NCBI RefSeq assembly: GCF_030142075.1
Contig: NZ_CP126241.1
Coordinates: forward strand, 806,001-870,000
Direction of reading: 5' to 3'
Source: Arthrobacter sp. zg-Y20
GTDB lineage: Bacteria; Actinomycetota; Actinomycetes; Actinomycetales; Micrococcaceae
Length of the DNA stretch: 64,000 bases
Translations under genes and position numbers: made by a program
Shown here: positions 15,480 through 24,078 of the stretch, one piece after another
Position numbering within the stretch: position 1 is the first letter of the stretch
Layout of the letters: each line of letters begins with the position of its first letter
The notes under the pieces: generated by a model
Told to the model about the DNA's origin: nothing
Database searches by the model: none
The model's input: the letters and a program-made list of their open reading frames with translations, nothing else

Positions 15480-17945
15480 ATGAAATTCTGTCCAGAATGC
15501 GGTAAACCACAAGAACCGGGAGGCCGGTTCTGCCCGGAGTGCGGGCACGCCATGGGCGCCGACACTTCGCCGGAAACCAGCTCCGCCCCGGCGCAGCCCG
15601 TTTCGGGTCCTTCCGGAGAAACTCCTGCGGCCGGTCCTGCCGGCGAAGCCGGAACGGCCGGACCGGAGTCCGCCGGCGCGGGGACCCCTGCAGCCGCCGC
15701 CGAGGTACGTGAGCCGCAGTTTGCCCCCGCCGGTGCCCCCGCCGCAGGCCACCCCCACCAGGGCTTCGCCCAGCCGGGTCAGGGTTACGGTCAGCCGGGC
15801 CAGCCGGGTCATCCGCAGGGCTTCGCGCAGCCGGGTCGGCCGCAGGGTTACGGTCAGCAGCCGCCGCAGGGTTACGGTCAGCCGCAGGGTTATGGCCAGC
15901 CCGGTCAGCAGCCGCCGCAGGGTTACGGTCAGCAGCCGCCGCAGGGTTACGGCCTGCCGGGTCAGCCGCAGGGTTATGGCCAGCAGCAGCCGCCGCAGGG
16001 CTACCCTTACCCGCAGGGTTACCCGCAGCCGCCCGTGCAGCAGGCGCCCAAGCGTCCGTCCGCATTTGCCGGCGTCCCGGTCAGCGACTATGTCCGGGAC
16101 GGCATTGCGTTCCTGGCCCTGTTCTTTTCGCTGTTTATGACCTGGTGCTGGGGACTTGACACCTACGAAGAGAACGAGGCCAAGGCCTGGGGCCGGGTCG
16201 ACGTCCTGCTGATCACCATCCTCAGCATGCTCTCCCTTGGCGTCAGCTACCTCTGGCGTGCCGGAATGCTGGGACAGAAGGTTGGTTACCGGGCCATTCA
16301 GGACATCAGGCTGCTGGCCAATGTCCCGTACGTGGTGCTGGTGCTCGTGTATCTGGTCCTGAGCATGCTGGCCAAGGACGCTTACTCCAACTTCTACGGG
16401 CTGGGTGCAGCGGTGGCCTTCGGCCTGGCCGGAGCGCTGCTTGCCGCACAACCGCGGCGCGCGGAAATTGCCGATGGAGACGCCGACGGCGCCCGGAACC
16501 GGCGTTGGCTGTTCATCGCGTTTGGCGTGGTGGGTCTCGCCGCAGTTGTCGTAGTTGTTGACCTTGTCCAAGCAGCGATCCAGGTTGTGTCGGAGGACAT
16601 CGATGTCGACCACATGGGGGTCAGTCTGGTCCTGGCCATCCTGGGTTCGGGCCTTGCCGTATTCATCCTGGCCTTCATCACACTGCGGGTCCGGCGTGGG
16701 GAAGACCCCTGGCGCTTCCTGGGTGTCGTCCTGGGCGTGGGCACCGCATTCCTGGCCCTTATCTCGCTGACCCGAACCCAAGCATTCGATATCTCAGTCA
16801 CCCCGGGCTGGATCGGCTTCCCTCAGATGTTCTGGATGGCGTTCGGCGTTGTGATGTCAGCACCGTCTGTTGCCCGTCTCACGGAACGTACTGTCGCGGC
16901 CCCCGGCGACCGCAAGGCTGCACTTAAGCCGTTCCTGTTCCTGGCGTTGCTCCTGTCCTGCGCCGTCGTGGTCTTTTCGTTGGTGGGCCTGACCGTGGCC
17001 TTGGTGAACGAGTACGACGTTATTGCCCCCTGGGTAGTCACGCTGATCCTGGGCCTCGTTGCGGCCGTCGGCACCGTGCTGGCGCCGCGGCTGCTTTACC
17101 GCGACGGACGGTCCACGTTCGTGATGGGCAGTGCCTACGCCGTCGGGCTGTTCGTTATTGCCCTGATCCTGATGATTGTCTGGGCGGTCGCGGGATCCGA
17201 TGGCTCACCGTTCAGTGAGGGTATTCCCAGCTCGCCAGTCGAGTCCATGGTCCTGGTGCTTGGCTGGATCCTGGCCTTCGGCGTGCTTGCCGTGCTGTGG
17301 CTGAACCGTGCGGTCCGCGCACACTTCACCTCGCTGCCTGCTGCCGGCAGCCGTACCGGGTTCAACTTTGCAGGAGCTCCGGGCCAGCAGGCGCCGTCGC
17401 ACACTCCGGGCATTCCGACGCCGGCAGCCCTCTACGGTGCGCAGCAGGTTCCGTTCCAGCAGCCGGCACAGCCCGGGCAGTTCGCTGGTCCGCAGGGTCA
17501 GCAGCCGCCGCAGTTTGGCGGACAACCGGGCCAGCAGTTCCCCGGGCAGCAGTCCGCTCCGGGAACCCAGCCGGCACCTGGGCAGCCGCAGCACCAGCAG
17601 GCCCCGGCTCAGGAGCAGGCACCCGTTCAGGAGCAGGCTCCTCAGGGGCACACCCCGCGGGAGCAGCAAGCGCACCTGGCGCCGGCTGATGTTCAGCCGC
17701 CCGCCGAAGAGGAAGCGGCCGAAGAAACCGTCCGCCGCGTCCCCGCAGACGATCCCGATGCCGCCCTCCTGGCAGAAGCAGCCGATCCGGCAACGCCTCT
17801 GGCCCGGCTGCAGGAGCTGGCCACCCATCCGCGGGCGCGGGTAGCGGTGGCGGCGAACCCGTCCACGTACCCGGATCTGCTCAACTGGCTTGGCCAGCTG
17901 GGCGATCCGGCTGTGAATGAGGCATTGAACCGCCGCCAGCAGTAG
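15480..17945 (+). CDS. Zinc-ribbon, multi-TM protein with C-terminal LRV domain
   Basis: An 821-residue protein starting at ATG 15480 (AAGGGAAGG upstream); an earlier in-frame start is rejected. Residues 4-21 form a zinc ribbon (Cys4, Cys7, Cys18, Cys21) matching that of the preceding protein. Residues about 95-190 are a [14 protein letters not shown] low-complexity repeat. Roughly a dozen hydrophobic segments lie between residues 200 and 620. A second Gln/Pro-rich stretch (640-755) follows, and residues about 757-821 form an LRV domain ([20 protein letters not shown], then NEALNRRQQ) closely related to the small protein at 12031. The gene is 109 bp downstream of the other zinc-ribbon gene. 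Both tails appear cytoplasmic. Function unknown; a membrane-stress or assembly role is only a guess. Confidence 0.85.
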   Translation: MKFCPECGKPQEPGGRFCPECGHAMGADTSPETSSAPAQPVSGPSGETPAAGPAGEAGTAGPESAGAGTPAAAAEVREPQFAPAGAPAAGHPHQGFAQPGQGYGQPGQPGHPQGFAQPGRPQGYGQQPPQGYGQPQGYGQPGQQPPQGYGQQPPQGYGLPGQPQGYGQQQPPQGYPYPQGYPQPPVQQAPKRPSAFAGVPVSDYVRDGIAFLALFFSLFMTWCWGLDTYEENEAKAWGRVDVLLITILSMLSLGVSYLWRAGMLGQKVGYRAIQDIRLLANVPYVVLVLVYLVLSMLAKDAYSNFYGLGAAVAFGLAGALLAAQPRRAEIADGDADGARNRRWLFIAFGVVGLAAVVVVVDLVQAAIQVVSEDIDVDHMGVSLVLAILGSGLAVFILAFITLRVRRGEDPWRFLGVVLGVGTAFLALISLTRTQAFDISVTPGWIGFPQMFWMAFGVVMSAPSVARLTERTVAAPGDRKAALKPFLFLALLLSCAVVVFSLVGLTVALVNEYDVIAPWVVTLILGLVAAVGTVLAPRLLYRDGRSTFVMGSAYAVGLFVIALILMIVWAVAGSDGSPFSEGIPSSPVESMVLVLGWILAFGVLAVLWLNRAVRAHFTSLPAAGSRTGFNFAGAPGQQAPSHTPGIPTPAALYGAQQVPFQQPAQPGQFAGPQGQQPPQFGGQPGQQFPGQQSAPGTQPAPGQPQHQQAPAQEQAPVQEQAPQGHTPREQQAHLAPADVQPPAEEEAAEETVRRVPADDPDAALLAEAADPATPLARLQELATHPRARVAVAANPSTYPDLLNWLGQLGDPAVNEALNRRQQ

Positions 17946-17968
17946 GTACCGCACCGCACCGCACTGCG

Positions 17969-18012
17969 GCAGCCGGCGTCGTCGCACCAGCGACGGCGCC
18001 GGCTGCCTTTTC
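17969..18012 (+). terminator. Strong intrinsic terminator after the zinc-ribbon/LRV gene
   Basis: A 17-bp stem with one wobble pair, GCAGCCGGCGTCGTCGC / GCGACGGCGCCGGCTGC, and a 4-nt loop ACCA, followed by CTTTT. It begins about 25 bp after the stop codon. Confidence 0.85.
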
Positions 18013-18036
18013 ATCCGACACCACCTGAGGGGCATT

Positions 18037-19146
18037 ATGAGGACACCGAAACTGCTGTTCTCCGGGCGGTCCCGCAGGAACATCAGGGTGCGGCGCAGGA
18101 CGGCGGCCGCCGCGGGCATGGCCGTGTTCCTGGTTGCCTGTTCGGGCACCACACCGGAGCACCGGCCCGCCCCATCCGCCCCAACGCCAGCCGCCCCCAG
18201 CTCGGCAGCGCCACCCCCGGCCCCGTCCTCGACGCCGGCGCCGTCCTCCACCCCCGACCCGAACGTGGCGGCCCTCCCGGTGCCCTCCGGCTGGCTGGCC
18301 GGCAGAAGCGGCGACGCCGGCCGCCTGGTGCTGCTGGGTGACTCCTTCGCTGCGGGTGAAGGCGCCGGAGATTATCGGCCGGCTGTTCCGGGCTACCGCG
18401 ATTCCTGCCACCGCAGCCTGCACCCGGTGGGAACGGACCTGTTTGCGCCCGAGAACATTACAAATATCGCCTGTTCCCGTGCCACCACCGGCCACCTTGA
18501 AGAGCTGCAGCAACTGGTGACCGGCGATTCCGGCCGGGACGCCGAATCTGTGCCCGCCCAGCTCGCACAGCTCCAGGCCGCAGACCCCACGCTTGTACTG
18601 CTTTCAGTAGGCGGCAATGACCTGGACTTCGCCGGCCTCCTGCAGGCGTGCCTGCTCGAGGCGCAGTCCTGCAGCGAGAACCCGCAGCTGCGGGAGGACG
18701 CGACAGAGCAGCTCGCGGGCCTGCAGCCGGCCCTGGCCGAGGCCTATGCCCGCACGGCGGCCGCCGTCACCGTACCGGTGCTGGTGCTCCCGTATCCGCA
18801 GCTGTTCGACGCTCCGCAGGACGGCTGCGGACGCTTGGACCCCGGCGAACAGGCCTTCGCCCGCCAGCTGATCACCGACCTGAACGCGACCATCCGCTCC
18901 GCCGTGGTTGCTTCCCCTGCCGCCAACATCTTCTACGTGGATGAGGTGGAGGGCGCCCTGACCGGACACGGCGCCTGCAGTCGGGACCCCTATGTCCATT
19001 CCGCCAACGTTTCCGGCCTGCTGGAGGCAGCCGGCTCACGGGCCGCGGACCAGGAGCTGCTGCATCCCACCCGGGACGGTTACCGGGCCATGACCCGTGA
19101 GCTGATCCGCTGGGCGGATCAGAACCCGGCACCGGGAACCCAGTGA
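18037..19146 (+). CDS. SGNH/GDSL-type esterase lipoprotein
   Basis: A 369-residue secreted hydrolase. A basic N-terminus leads to a hydrophobic helix and a lipobox FLVAC with Cys35, so it should be lipid-anchored at the cell surface. A Pro/Ser/Thr-rich linker spans about 36-85. The SGNH motifs are clear: block I LLGDSFAAGEG with catalytic Ser103, block III VGGND, and block V LLHPTRDGY with His343. Such enzymes hydrolyse esters of lipids or acylated polysaccharides; the substrate here is not identifiable. The ATG at 18037 follows TGAGGGG. The gene lies behind a strong terminator and so forms its own unit. Confidence 0.88.
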   Translation: MRTPKLLFSGRSRRNIRVRRRTAAAAGMAVFLVACSGTTPEHRPAPSAPTPAAPSSAAPPPAPSSTPAPSSTPDPNVAALPVPSGWLAGRSGDAGRLVLLGDSFAAGEGAGDYRPAVPGYRDSCHRSLHPVGTDLFAPENITNIACSRATTGHLEELQQLVTGDSGRDAESVPAQLAQLQAADPTLVLLSVGGNDLDFAGLLQACLLEAQSCSENPQLREDATEQLAGLQPALAEAYARTAAAVTVPVLVLPYPQLFDAPQDGCGRLDPGEQAFARQLITDLNATIRSAVVASPAANIFYVDEVEGALTGHGACSRDPYVHSANVSGLLEAAGSRAADQELLHPTRDGYRAMTRELIRWADQNPAPGTQ

Positions 19147-19234
19147 GCCGTGTCATATCGGACGGGCATGCTGGGTAATACTGGACCGGGACAGCCTGCA
19201 AGGACGCGGGCGGGGAACGAAAGGACGTGCCGCC

Positions 19235-20032
19235 GTGACAAACCGCCCGCCAGGCGCTGCAGCGCTGGACGGATTTTCGACGCTGCTGGTCACCGAGGGA
19301 GATGACCGGATCCACGTCCGGCTGAACCGGCCCGAGGTCCGCAATGCCATCGACCAGCTCATGGTGGATGAACTCCACGCAGTATGCGCCGAGCTTGAAC
19401 GCCGGCCGCGCACGCTGATCCTCTCCGGCACCGAGGTGTCGGGGAAGGGAGTCTTTGCCTCCGGAGCCGACATTGCCCAGCTGCGCGAACGGCGCCGCGA
19501 CGACGCGCTGGCAGGCATCAACTCCGGGATCTTCGCCCGCCTTGCCGCCTTGCCGCTGCCCGTGATTGCCGCGCTGGACGGGTACGCGCTGGGCGGAGGA
19601 GCTGAACTGGCCTATGCTGCCGATTTCCGGCTGGGCACTCCGCGGCTGAAGATCGGCCAGCCGGAAGCAGGCTTGGGCATCATGGCCGCCGCCGGTGCCA
19701 CCTGGCGGTTGAAGGAACTGGTGGGGGAACCGTTGGCGAAGGAAATGCTGCTGGCAGGCCGGATCCTGGACGCTGATGAAGCACTCGCCGCACGGCTGGT
19801 TACCGCACTGCACGAACCGGCCGAGCTGCTGCCGGCCGCCCACGCGCTCGCAGACCGGATCGGTGCCGCGGATCCGCTGGCCCTCCGCCTGACCAAAAGC
19901 GCGTTTTCCGCTCCGCGGGAGGCCCACCCGCTGATCGACAACCTGGCCCAGGGCATCTTGTTTGAGTCCGCCGCCAAGTTTGAACGCATGCAGGCGTTCC
20001 TGGACCGCAAGGAGACCGGCCGTGACCGATGA
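19235..20032 (+). CDS. Enoyl-CoA hydratase/isomerase family protein
   Basis: A 265-residue crotonase-family protein, expected to hydrate trans-2-enoyl-CoA in fatty-acid or phenylacetate breakdown. Oxyanion-hole segments FASGADIAQL and ALDGYALGGGAEL are present, and the two catalytic glutamates fit GGGAE and GQPEAG. The start is GTG at 19235 with AAAGGA upstream. It overlaps by 11 bp the 3-hydroxyacyl-CoA dehydrogenase gene that follows, so the pair should catalyse consecutive beta-oxidation steps. The remaining pathway genes are not in this window. The specific substrate is unknown. Confidence 0.9.
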   Translation: MTNRPPGAAALDGFSTLLVTEGDDRIHVRLNRPEVRNAIDQLMVDELHAVCAELERRPRTLILSGTEVSGKGVFASGADIAQLRERRRDDALAGINSGIFARLAALPLPVIAALDGYALGGGAELAYAADFRLGTPRLKIGQPEAGLGIMAAAGATWRLKELVGEPLAKEMLLAGRILDADEALAARLVTALHEPAELLPAAHALADRIGAADPLALRLTKSAFSAPREAHPLIDNLAQGILFESAAKFERMQAFLDRKETGRDR

Positions 20033-20894
20033 AAACGAGAACACCGCCGTCGTTCCGGACCGGGTGGGTGTACTGGGCGGCGGACGGATGGGCGCCGGCA
20101 TAGCCCATGCCTTCCTGCTCGCGGGAGCGGAGGTGGTGGTGGTGGAACGCGACAGGGACGCCGCCGACGCCGCCCGCGCCCGTGTCACCGGGTCCCTCGC
20201 CAAAAGCGTGGAACGAGGCGATACCGATGAAAGCGCCGACGAGCTGGCCGAACGTGCCGTGTTTGCCGTGGACTATGCCGAGTTTGCCCGCTGCGGGCTG
20301 GTGGTGGAAGCGGTGCCGGAGGACTTCGCGCTAAAGGCTGCCGCGCTGCGGGCTGTGGAGGAACAGCTCGACGACGGCGCCTGGCTGGCCACCAACACCT
20401 CCTCCCTGTCCGTGGACAAGCTGGCCGCCGAACTGTCCCGCCCCGAACGCTTCTGCGGCCTGCACTTCTTCAACCCGGTGCCTGCTTCCAAGCTGGTGGA
20501 ACTGGTCCTGGGGGCCGCCACCTCCGACGTACTGGCCCGCACCGCCCGGGACTGGATCAGCGCCCTGGGCAAAACCGCCGTCGTGGTCCATGACGCCCCC
20601 GGCTTCGCCTCCTCCCGCCTGGGTGTTGCGATTGCCCTGGAAGCCATGCGCATGGTGGAGGAAGGCGTGGCCTCCGCCGAGGACATCGACGCTGCCATGA
20701 CGCTGGGCTACCGGCACCCCACCGGACCGCTGCGCACCACGGACCTGGTGGGGCTGGATGTGCGGCTTGGCATTGCCGAGTACCTGCACTCCACGCTGGG
20801 GGACCGGTTCGCCCCGCCGCAGATCCTGCGCGACAAGGTGGCCCGCGGCGAGCTGGGCCGCAAGACCGGGCAGGGGTTCTTCAGCTACGAATAG
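20022..20894 (+). CDS. 3-hydroxyacyl-CoA dehydrogenase
   Basis: A 290-residue NAD-dependent dehydrogenase oxidising 3-hydroxyacyl-CoA to 3-oxoacyl-CoA, of the short PaaH/Hbd type without a fused hydratase. Residues about 14-45 form the Rossmann motif VGVLGGGRMGAGIAHAFLLA. The catalytic His-Glu region fits LHFFNPVP with a Glu a little further on (KLVELV), and the substrate domain includes DAPGFASSRL and GYRHPTGPL, ending in GRKTGQGFFSYE. The start GTG at 20022 has AAGGAG 8 nt upstream inside the hydratase gene; earlier starts would overlap that gene deeply. Translationally coupled to the enoyl-CoA hydratase. Confidence 0.93.
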   Translation: MTDENENTAVVPDRVGVLGGGRMGAGIAHAFLLAGAEVVVVERDRDAADAARARVTGSLAKSVERGDTDESADELAERAVFAVDYAEFARCGLVVEAVPEDFALKAAALRAVEEQLDDGAWLATNTSSLSVDKLAAELSRPERFCGLHFFNPVPASKLVELVLGAATSDVLARTARDWISALGKTAVVVHDAPGFASSRLGVAIALEAMRMVEEGVASAEDIDAAMTLGYRHPTGPLRTTDLVGLDVRLGIAEYLHSTLGDRFAPPQILRDKVARGELGRKTGQGFFSYE

Positions 20895-20917
20895 CCCTTG
20901 GGCCGCACGGGTGAATG

Positions 20918-21664
20918 CTAGAGCTCGGCGACGGCGAGGATCGGCAGCGTAGGTGCTTCCGAGCCGCCCTCCGGTTCCACGGTCATGGCCACTGCCCCGG
21001 CAGCGGACACATCGCCGTCGACCCAGATCCGGACATCACCGCCGGTGAAGCGCACATTGGGGATGGGTGTATCGTCCTCAAGCAGCCACAGCTGGTATTC
21101 CTCACCCTCGCCCGCATCCGGCAGGCCGCCGGCCACGAATAACGCCGCGTCCTGGTCCTGCGAGATGACCAGTGTGGCCGGCGAACCGTTCACGTCCAGC
21201 CGGTGGGTCGTGACATCGGGTGCGGACAACAAAGAATTCTCACGGACCTGTTCGGCTGCTGCGGACTGCTCCTGCTGCCGTTGCTCCCACTGGACGCCCA
21301 GTCCCCAACCGCCCAGGGCAATGCCCGGAATCAGGACGGCGGCTGCCGCCGTGGCCAGCAGGGAACGACGGCGGCTCCGTCGCCGCTCGTCCAGGGAAGC
21401 GACCTCGGCCATCTGCCCCGGCTTGGTGCCGTGGATGGCCGCGAGCACCGAACTGCGCAGCTCCGCAGGAGGCTCTTCCTGTGTTTGGGCTGCCAGATAG
21501 GCGCCGACCTCGGCATACTCCGCCACCTCGGTCCGGCACTGCGGGCACTTTGCCAGGTGCTGCTCGAAGCCGATGCGTTCCTGCGGCTCAAGGGCGTCCA
21601 CGGCATACAGCGGCGCCAGCTCATGGAGGGTGCCGGCGCCAACATGGCGGTCTGAGCTGTTCAC
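20918..21664 (-). CDS. rskA: Anti-sigma-K factor RskA
   Basis: A 248-residue membrane anti-sigma factor. The cytoplasmic anti-sigma domain carries a zinc-binding His36-x3-Cys40-x2-Cys43 (HLAKCPQC). One transmembrane helix lies at about residues 101-122, after an Arg-rich stretch. The extracellular RskA domain follows (PDVTTHRLDVNGSPATLVI, GEEYQLWLLEDD and PTLPILAVAEL). GTG at 21664 overlaps the sigK stop as GTGA, so the two are coupled. In mycobacteria RskA releases SigK after regulated proteolysis under redox stress; the same arrangement is inferred here. Confidence 0.93.
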   Translation of the reverse strand: MNSSDRHVGAGTLHELAPLYAVDALEPQERIGFEQHLAKCPQCRTEVAEYAEVGAYLAAQTQEEPPAELRSSVLAAIHGTKPGQMAEVASLDERRRSRRRSLLATAAAAVLIPGIALGGWGLGVQWEQRQQEQSAAAEQVRENSLLSAPDVTTHRLDVNGSPATLVISQDQDAALFVAGGLPDAGEGEEYQLWLLEDDTPIPNVRFTGGDVRIWVDGDVSAAGAVAMTVEPEGGSEAPTLPILAVAEL

Positions 21665-22287
21665 CGTTCTCCCCCCAGCACTGATTTGAGACTCTTCAAC
21701 CCGTCACGGATCCGGGCTTTGGCCGTGCCCAGTGGAATGCCGAGGTGCTCGGCCACCTGACGGTGCGTGCATCCCTGATAGTAGGCCAATGCCACCGCCT
21801 CGCGCTGGAGGGGGCTGAGGGTATCCAGCCCGTCGCGGACCTGGTGGGCGTCCATACTCTGTTCCACTTCCTGCCAGGTTTGGTCAGCTGGCGGTTCGGT
21901 CCGCTCTTCTTCATAGGTTTGTTCCCGCTCACGCTCACGGACCAACTGGCGGATCCGGTCCACGGCCCGGCGGTGGGCGAGGGTACACAACCAAGCCGGC
22001 ACCGAGCCCAGCGCCGAATCGAACCGCTCCGACTGCTGCCAGGCCATCAAATAAACCTCCTGGACAACTTCAGCGGCGATCTCCGGGGACCTGACCACGC
22101 GTAACGCCAAGCCGTAGACCTTCGAGGAGGTGGCGTCATAGAGCGCCGCGAAGCTCGCTTCATCTCCGTTTCCGCTGCGCCGCACCAGGTCCGCGAGGTC
22201 CGGCCCGTGGTTTTCGCCGCCTTCGGGGGACGTATCCGCGGAAGCCGGTTGACCGGGATCCCTCCGGTCTATGCGCGGGTCATTCAT
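21661..22287 (-). CDS. sigK: ECF sigma factor SigK
   Basis: A 208-residue extracytoplasmic-function sigma factor. Region 2 (about residues 38-110) includes FAALYDATSSKVYGLALRVV and the promoter-melting segment VYLMAWQQSERFD. Region 4 (about 145-205) includes LSPLQREAVALAYYQG and the helix-turn-helix HRQVAEHLGIPLGTAKARI. The start is set at ATG 22287 (MNDPRIDRRD); the upstream frame to 22584 would cross the divergent promoter region and encodes Arg/Pro-rich sequence without family similarity. The downstream rskA gene encodes its anti-sigma factor. A matching promoter lies 320 bp away, upstream of the divergent CHRD gene. Confidence 0.92.
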   Translation of the reverse strand: MNDPRIDRRDPGQPASADTSPEGGENHGPDLADLVRRSGNGDEASFAALYDATSSKVYGLALRVVRSPEIAAEVVQEVYLMAWQQSERFDSALGSVPAWLCTLAHRRAVDRIRQLVREREREQTYEEERTEPPADQTWQEVEQSMDAHQVRDGLDTLSPLQREAVALAYYQGCTHRQVAEHLGIPLGTAKARIRDGLKSLKSVLGGER

Positions 22288-22607
22288 TCGCTTCCACGGA
22301 TTGTCCCTTCGACTACCCCGCCCCAACCGCGGTGCGGTGGCGGGCGTTCCCGCCGAGAAGACTGTCACATCACCACTCCGCGGCGCCACCCGCACCGGGA
22401 TCCACGTCCGCTGTCCGGCCCATGTGCGCCGTTTATCCGCTGTCTGTCCATATGTACTGTTCGCCGCCGGACGCCGAACGGACGGGTCCGGCGGGAACGG
22501 GCGGTCCGGGAAGCTTCTGCAGGTTTTTCTTCCCGCGACCCATCCGCTCGCGGCTCGGCTCCGAACCTGTGCTGTTACACACACCCGACCTCACGAAGGA
22601 CACGATC
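22288..22607. other. Divergent promoter region between sigK and the CHRD gene
   Basis: 320 bp without a gene. Close to the right gene is a SigK-like promoter at 22540-22566. On the sigK side I see no matching element. The frames that cross the region are Arg/Pro-rich and lack ribosome binding sites. Confidence 0.6.
22540..22566 (+). promoter_or_regulatory. SigK-type promoter of the CHRD-sortase unit
   Basis: CCATCC, 15 nt, CCGAAC. Mycobacterial SigK promoters carry CCATCC and CCGAAT elements at nearly this distance. It lies 42 bp upstream of the ATG at 22608 and its cognate sigma gene is the divergent neighbour. Confidence 0.6.
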
Positions 22608-23381
22608 ATGAATAAGAAGATGCGTCTGCTTGCTGTTCCTACCCTGGCCCTGGGTGCCGTGGCGCTGTCCACCGGTCCGGCGATGGCCCACGGCGAGGAC
22701 TCCTGGTCCAGCCAGGCCACACTGAACACGATGAACAATTCCGGCACCACGGGACAAGCCATGGTGGAGGTCCACGGAACCGAAGCCCAGGTCACCGTCA
22801 ACGTGTCCGGTGCTGCCGAGACCTTTATGGACGGACCCTTCCCGCATGCCCAGCACATCCACATCGCGGCCCAGGGTGTTTGCCCCGGGCCGGATGCCGA
22901 TACAGACGGCGACGGCGTGGTGAACACCACCGAAGGCCACCCGTTCTACGGACACATCGGGACCTCACTCACCACTGAGGGCGACAGCAGCCCCGATTCC
23001 GCGCTGGCTGTGGAACGCTTCCCGGGCGGATCGTCCTACACCTACGAGCGGACCCTGGAACTGAGCCCGGAGACGGCCGCTTCGCTCAAGGACGGCAGTG
23101 CGGTGGTTGTGGTGCACGGTGTGGACCCGTCACGGATGCCTGAGGCCGCGGCCGCGAAGATGTCCGACCTGGACCCGTCCCTGCCTGCAGCGGCAACCCT
23201 GCCCGCCGCCTGCGGCACGCTGGTCGGCTCGCAGATGGCCGACATGCCCGCCGGCGGTGCTGATACCGGAGTGGAGAGTGACAACGGTGCTGCCGGCACC
23301 GCCGTCGCCGGCGCCGGATTTGGCTTCCTGGCGCTGGCCGGTGCAGCGGTAGCTGTCCTCCGCCGCCGCGCGCGCGCCTAG
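22608..23381 (+). CDS. Secreted CHRD-domain surface protein
   Basis: A 257-residue exported protein. The signal peptide ends near residue 27 (GPAMA before HGEDS). The mature part matches the CHRD-type layout: QAMVEVHGTEAQVTVNVSGA, HAQHIHIAAQGVCPG, an acidic Asp-rich loop DADTDGDGVVNTTEGHPFYG that could bind calcium, and VVVVHGVDPSRMP. The C-terminus is a Gly/Ala hydrophobic helix and RRRARA, like a sortase sorting signal, but without LPXTG; the best candidate is the GGADTG stretch before it. The ATG at 22608 has GAAGGA upstream. It lies 8 bp before the sortase gene, which likely anchors it. Confidence 0.8.
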   Translation: MNKKMRLLAVPTLALGAVALSTGPAMAHGEDSWSSQATLNTMNNSGTTGQAMVEVHGTEAQVTVNVSGAAETFMDGPFPHAQHIHIAAQGVCPGPDADTDGDGVVNTTEGHPFYGHIGTSLTTEGDSSPDSALAVERFPGGSSYTYERTLELSPETAASLKDGSAVVVVHGVDPSRMPEAAAAKMSDLDPSLPAAATLPAACGTLVGSQMADMPAGGADTGVESDNGAAGTAVAGAGFGFLALAGAAVAVLRRRARA

Positions 23382-23389
23382 CGGATGCC

Positions 23390-24049
23390 ATGAAGGCATC
23401 TGCACACGGCCGCCGCGTGCTGACCGGCGCGGCGGCCGCCCTCCTCCTGCTGGGCGGCTGTGCGGGAAACACCATGCCGGAGGGCAGTAGTCCGGCTGCG
23501 TCCACGGCGTCCACGGCCCTTCCGGCACCGGCTGCTGAATCCGCTGCGCCGGCGGCCCCGCCCACTGCGACGGCGGCCCCGTCCGCTGCGCAGCCTGCGG
23601 CTGCCGCCCCTGTTTCCTTGTCCATTCCGGCCATCGGAACAAACTCGCAGCTGCTGCCATTGGGGCTGCGCGATGACGGCACACTTGAGGTTCCCCCGGA
23701 ACCACCGGGCTCACCGGCGGGTTGGTACACAGGCTCGCCGGCGCCCGGCGACCGCGGCCCGGCAGTCCTGCTGGGACATGTCAATGCCACCGGCGGCGGC
23801 CCGGGCGTCTTTGCCGGCCTGCGCGACCTCCGCCCGGGGGACCGCATCAACGTTGCCCGCGAGGACGGTTCCACGGCGGTTTTCACCGTGGACCGCGGAG
23901 AGCAGTACGGGAAGGCCGACTTTCCGACCCTGGAGGTGTACGGCAACACCGAGGCGGCGGAGCTGAGGCTGATCACCTGCGACGGATTTGACGCAGCCAG
24001 CGGCGAATTTGACGACAACTACGTGGTGTACGCGACGCTGGTGCCCTGA
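23390..24049 (+). CDS. Class F sortase
   Basis: A 219-residue sortase of class F. A signal/lipobox-like N-terminus (LLLLGGC, Cys24-25 region) precedes an Ala/Pro linker (residues about 28-72). The catalytic domain follows: SLSIPAIGTNSQLLPLGL, AVLLGHVNATG with catalytic His130, and LRLITCDGF with catalytic Cys197. Other class F sortases have an Arg in the strand after the Cys; here the segment DAASGEFDDNYVVYATLVP contains none. Either the arginine role is filled elsewhere or the enzyme is altered. It is the second gene behind the SigK-like promoter, and its substrate is presumably the preceding CHRD protein. Confidence 0.85.
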   Translation: MKASAHGRRVLTGAAAALLLLGGCAGNTMPEGSSPAASTASTALPAPAAESAAPAAPPTATAAPSAAQPAAAAPVSLSIPAIGTNSQLLPLGLRDDGTLEVPPEPPGSPAGWYTGSPAPGDRGPAVLLGHVNATGGGPGVFAGLRDLRPGDRINVAREDGSTAVFTVDRGEQYGKADFPTLEVYGNTEAAELRLITCDGFDAASGEFDDNYVVYATLVP

Positions 24050-24078
24050 GCGCGGCATCCCGGGCGTCCGCTAGGAAG

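Noticed and set aside
22288-22584. N-terminal extension of SigK by 99 residues
   Set aside because: Arg/Pro-rich, crosses the divergent promoter region, and the ECF domain starts only after the chosen ATG.
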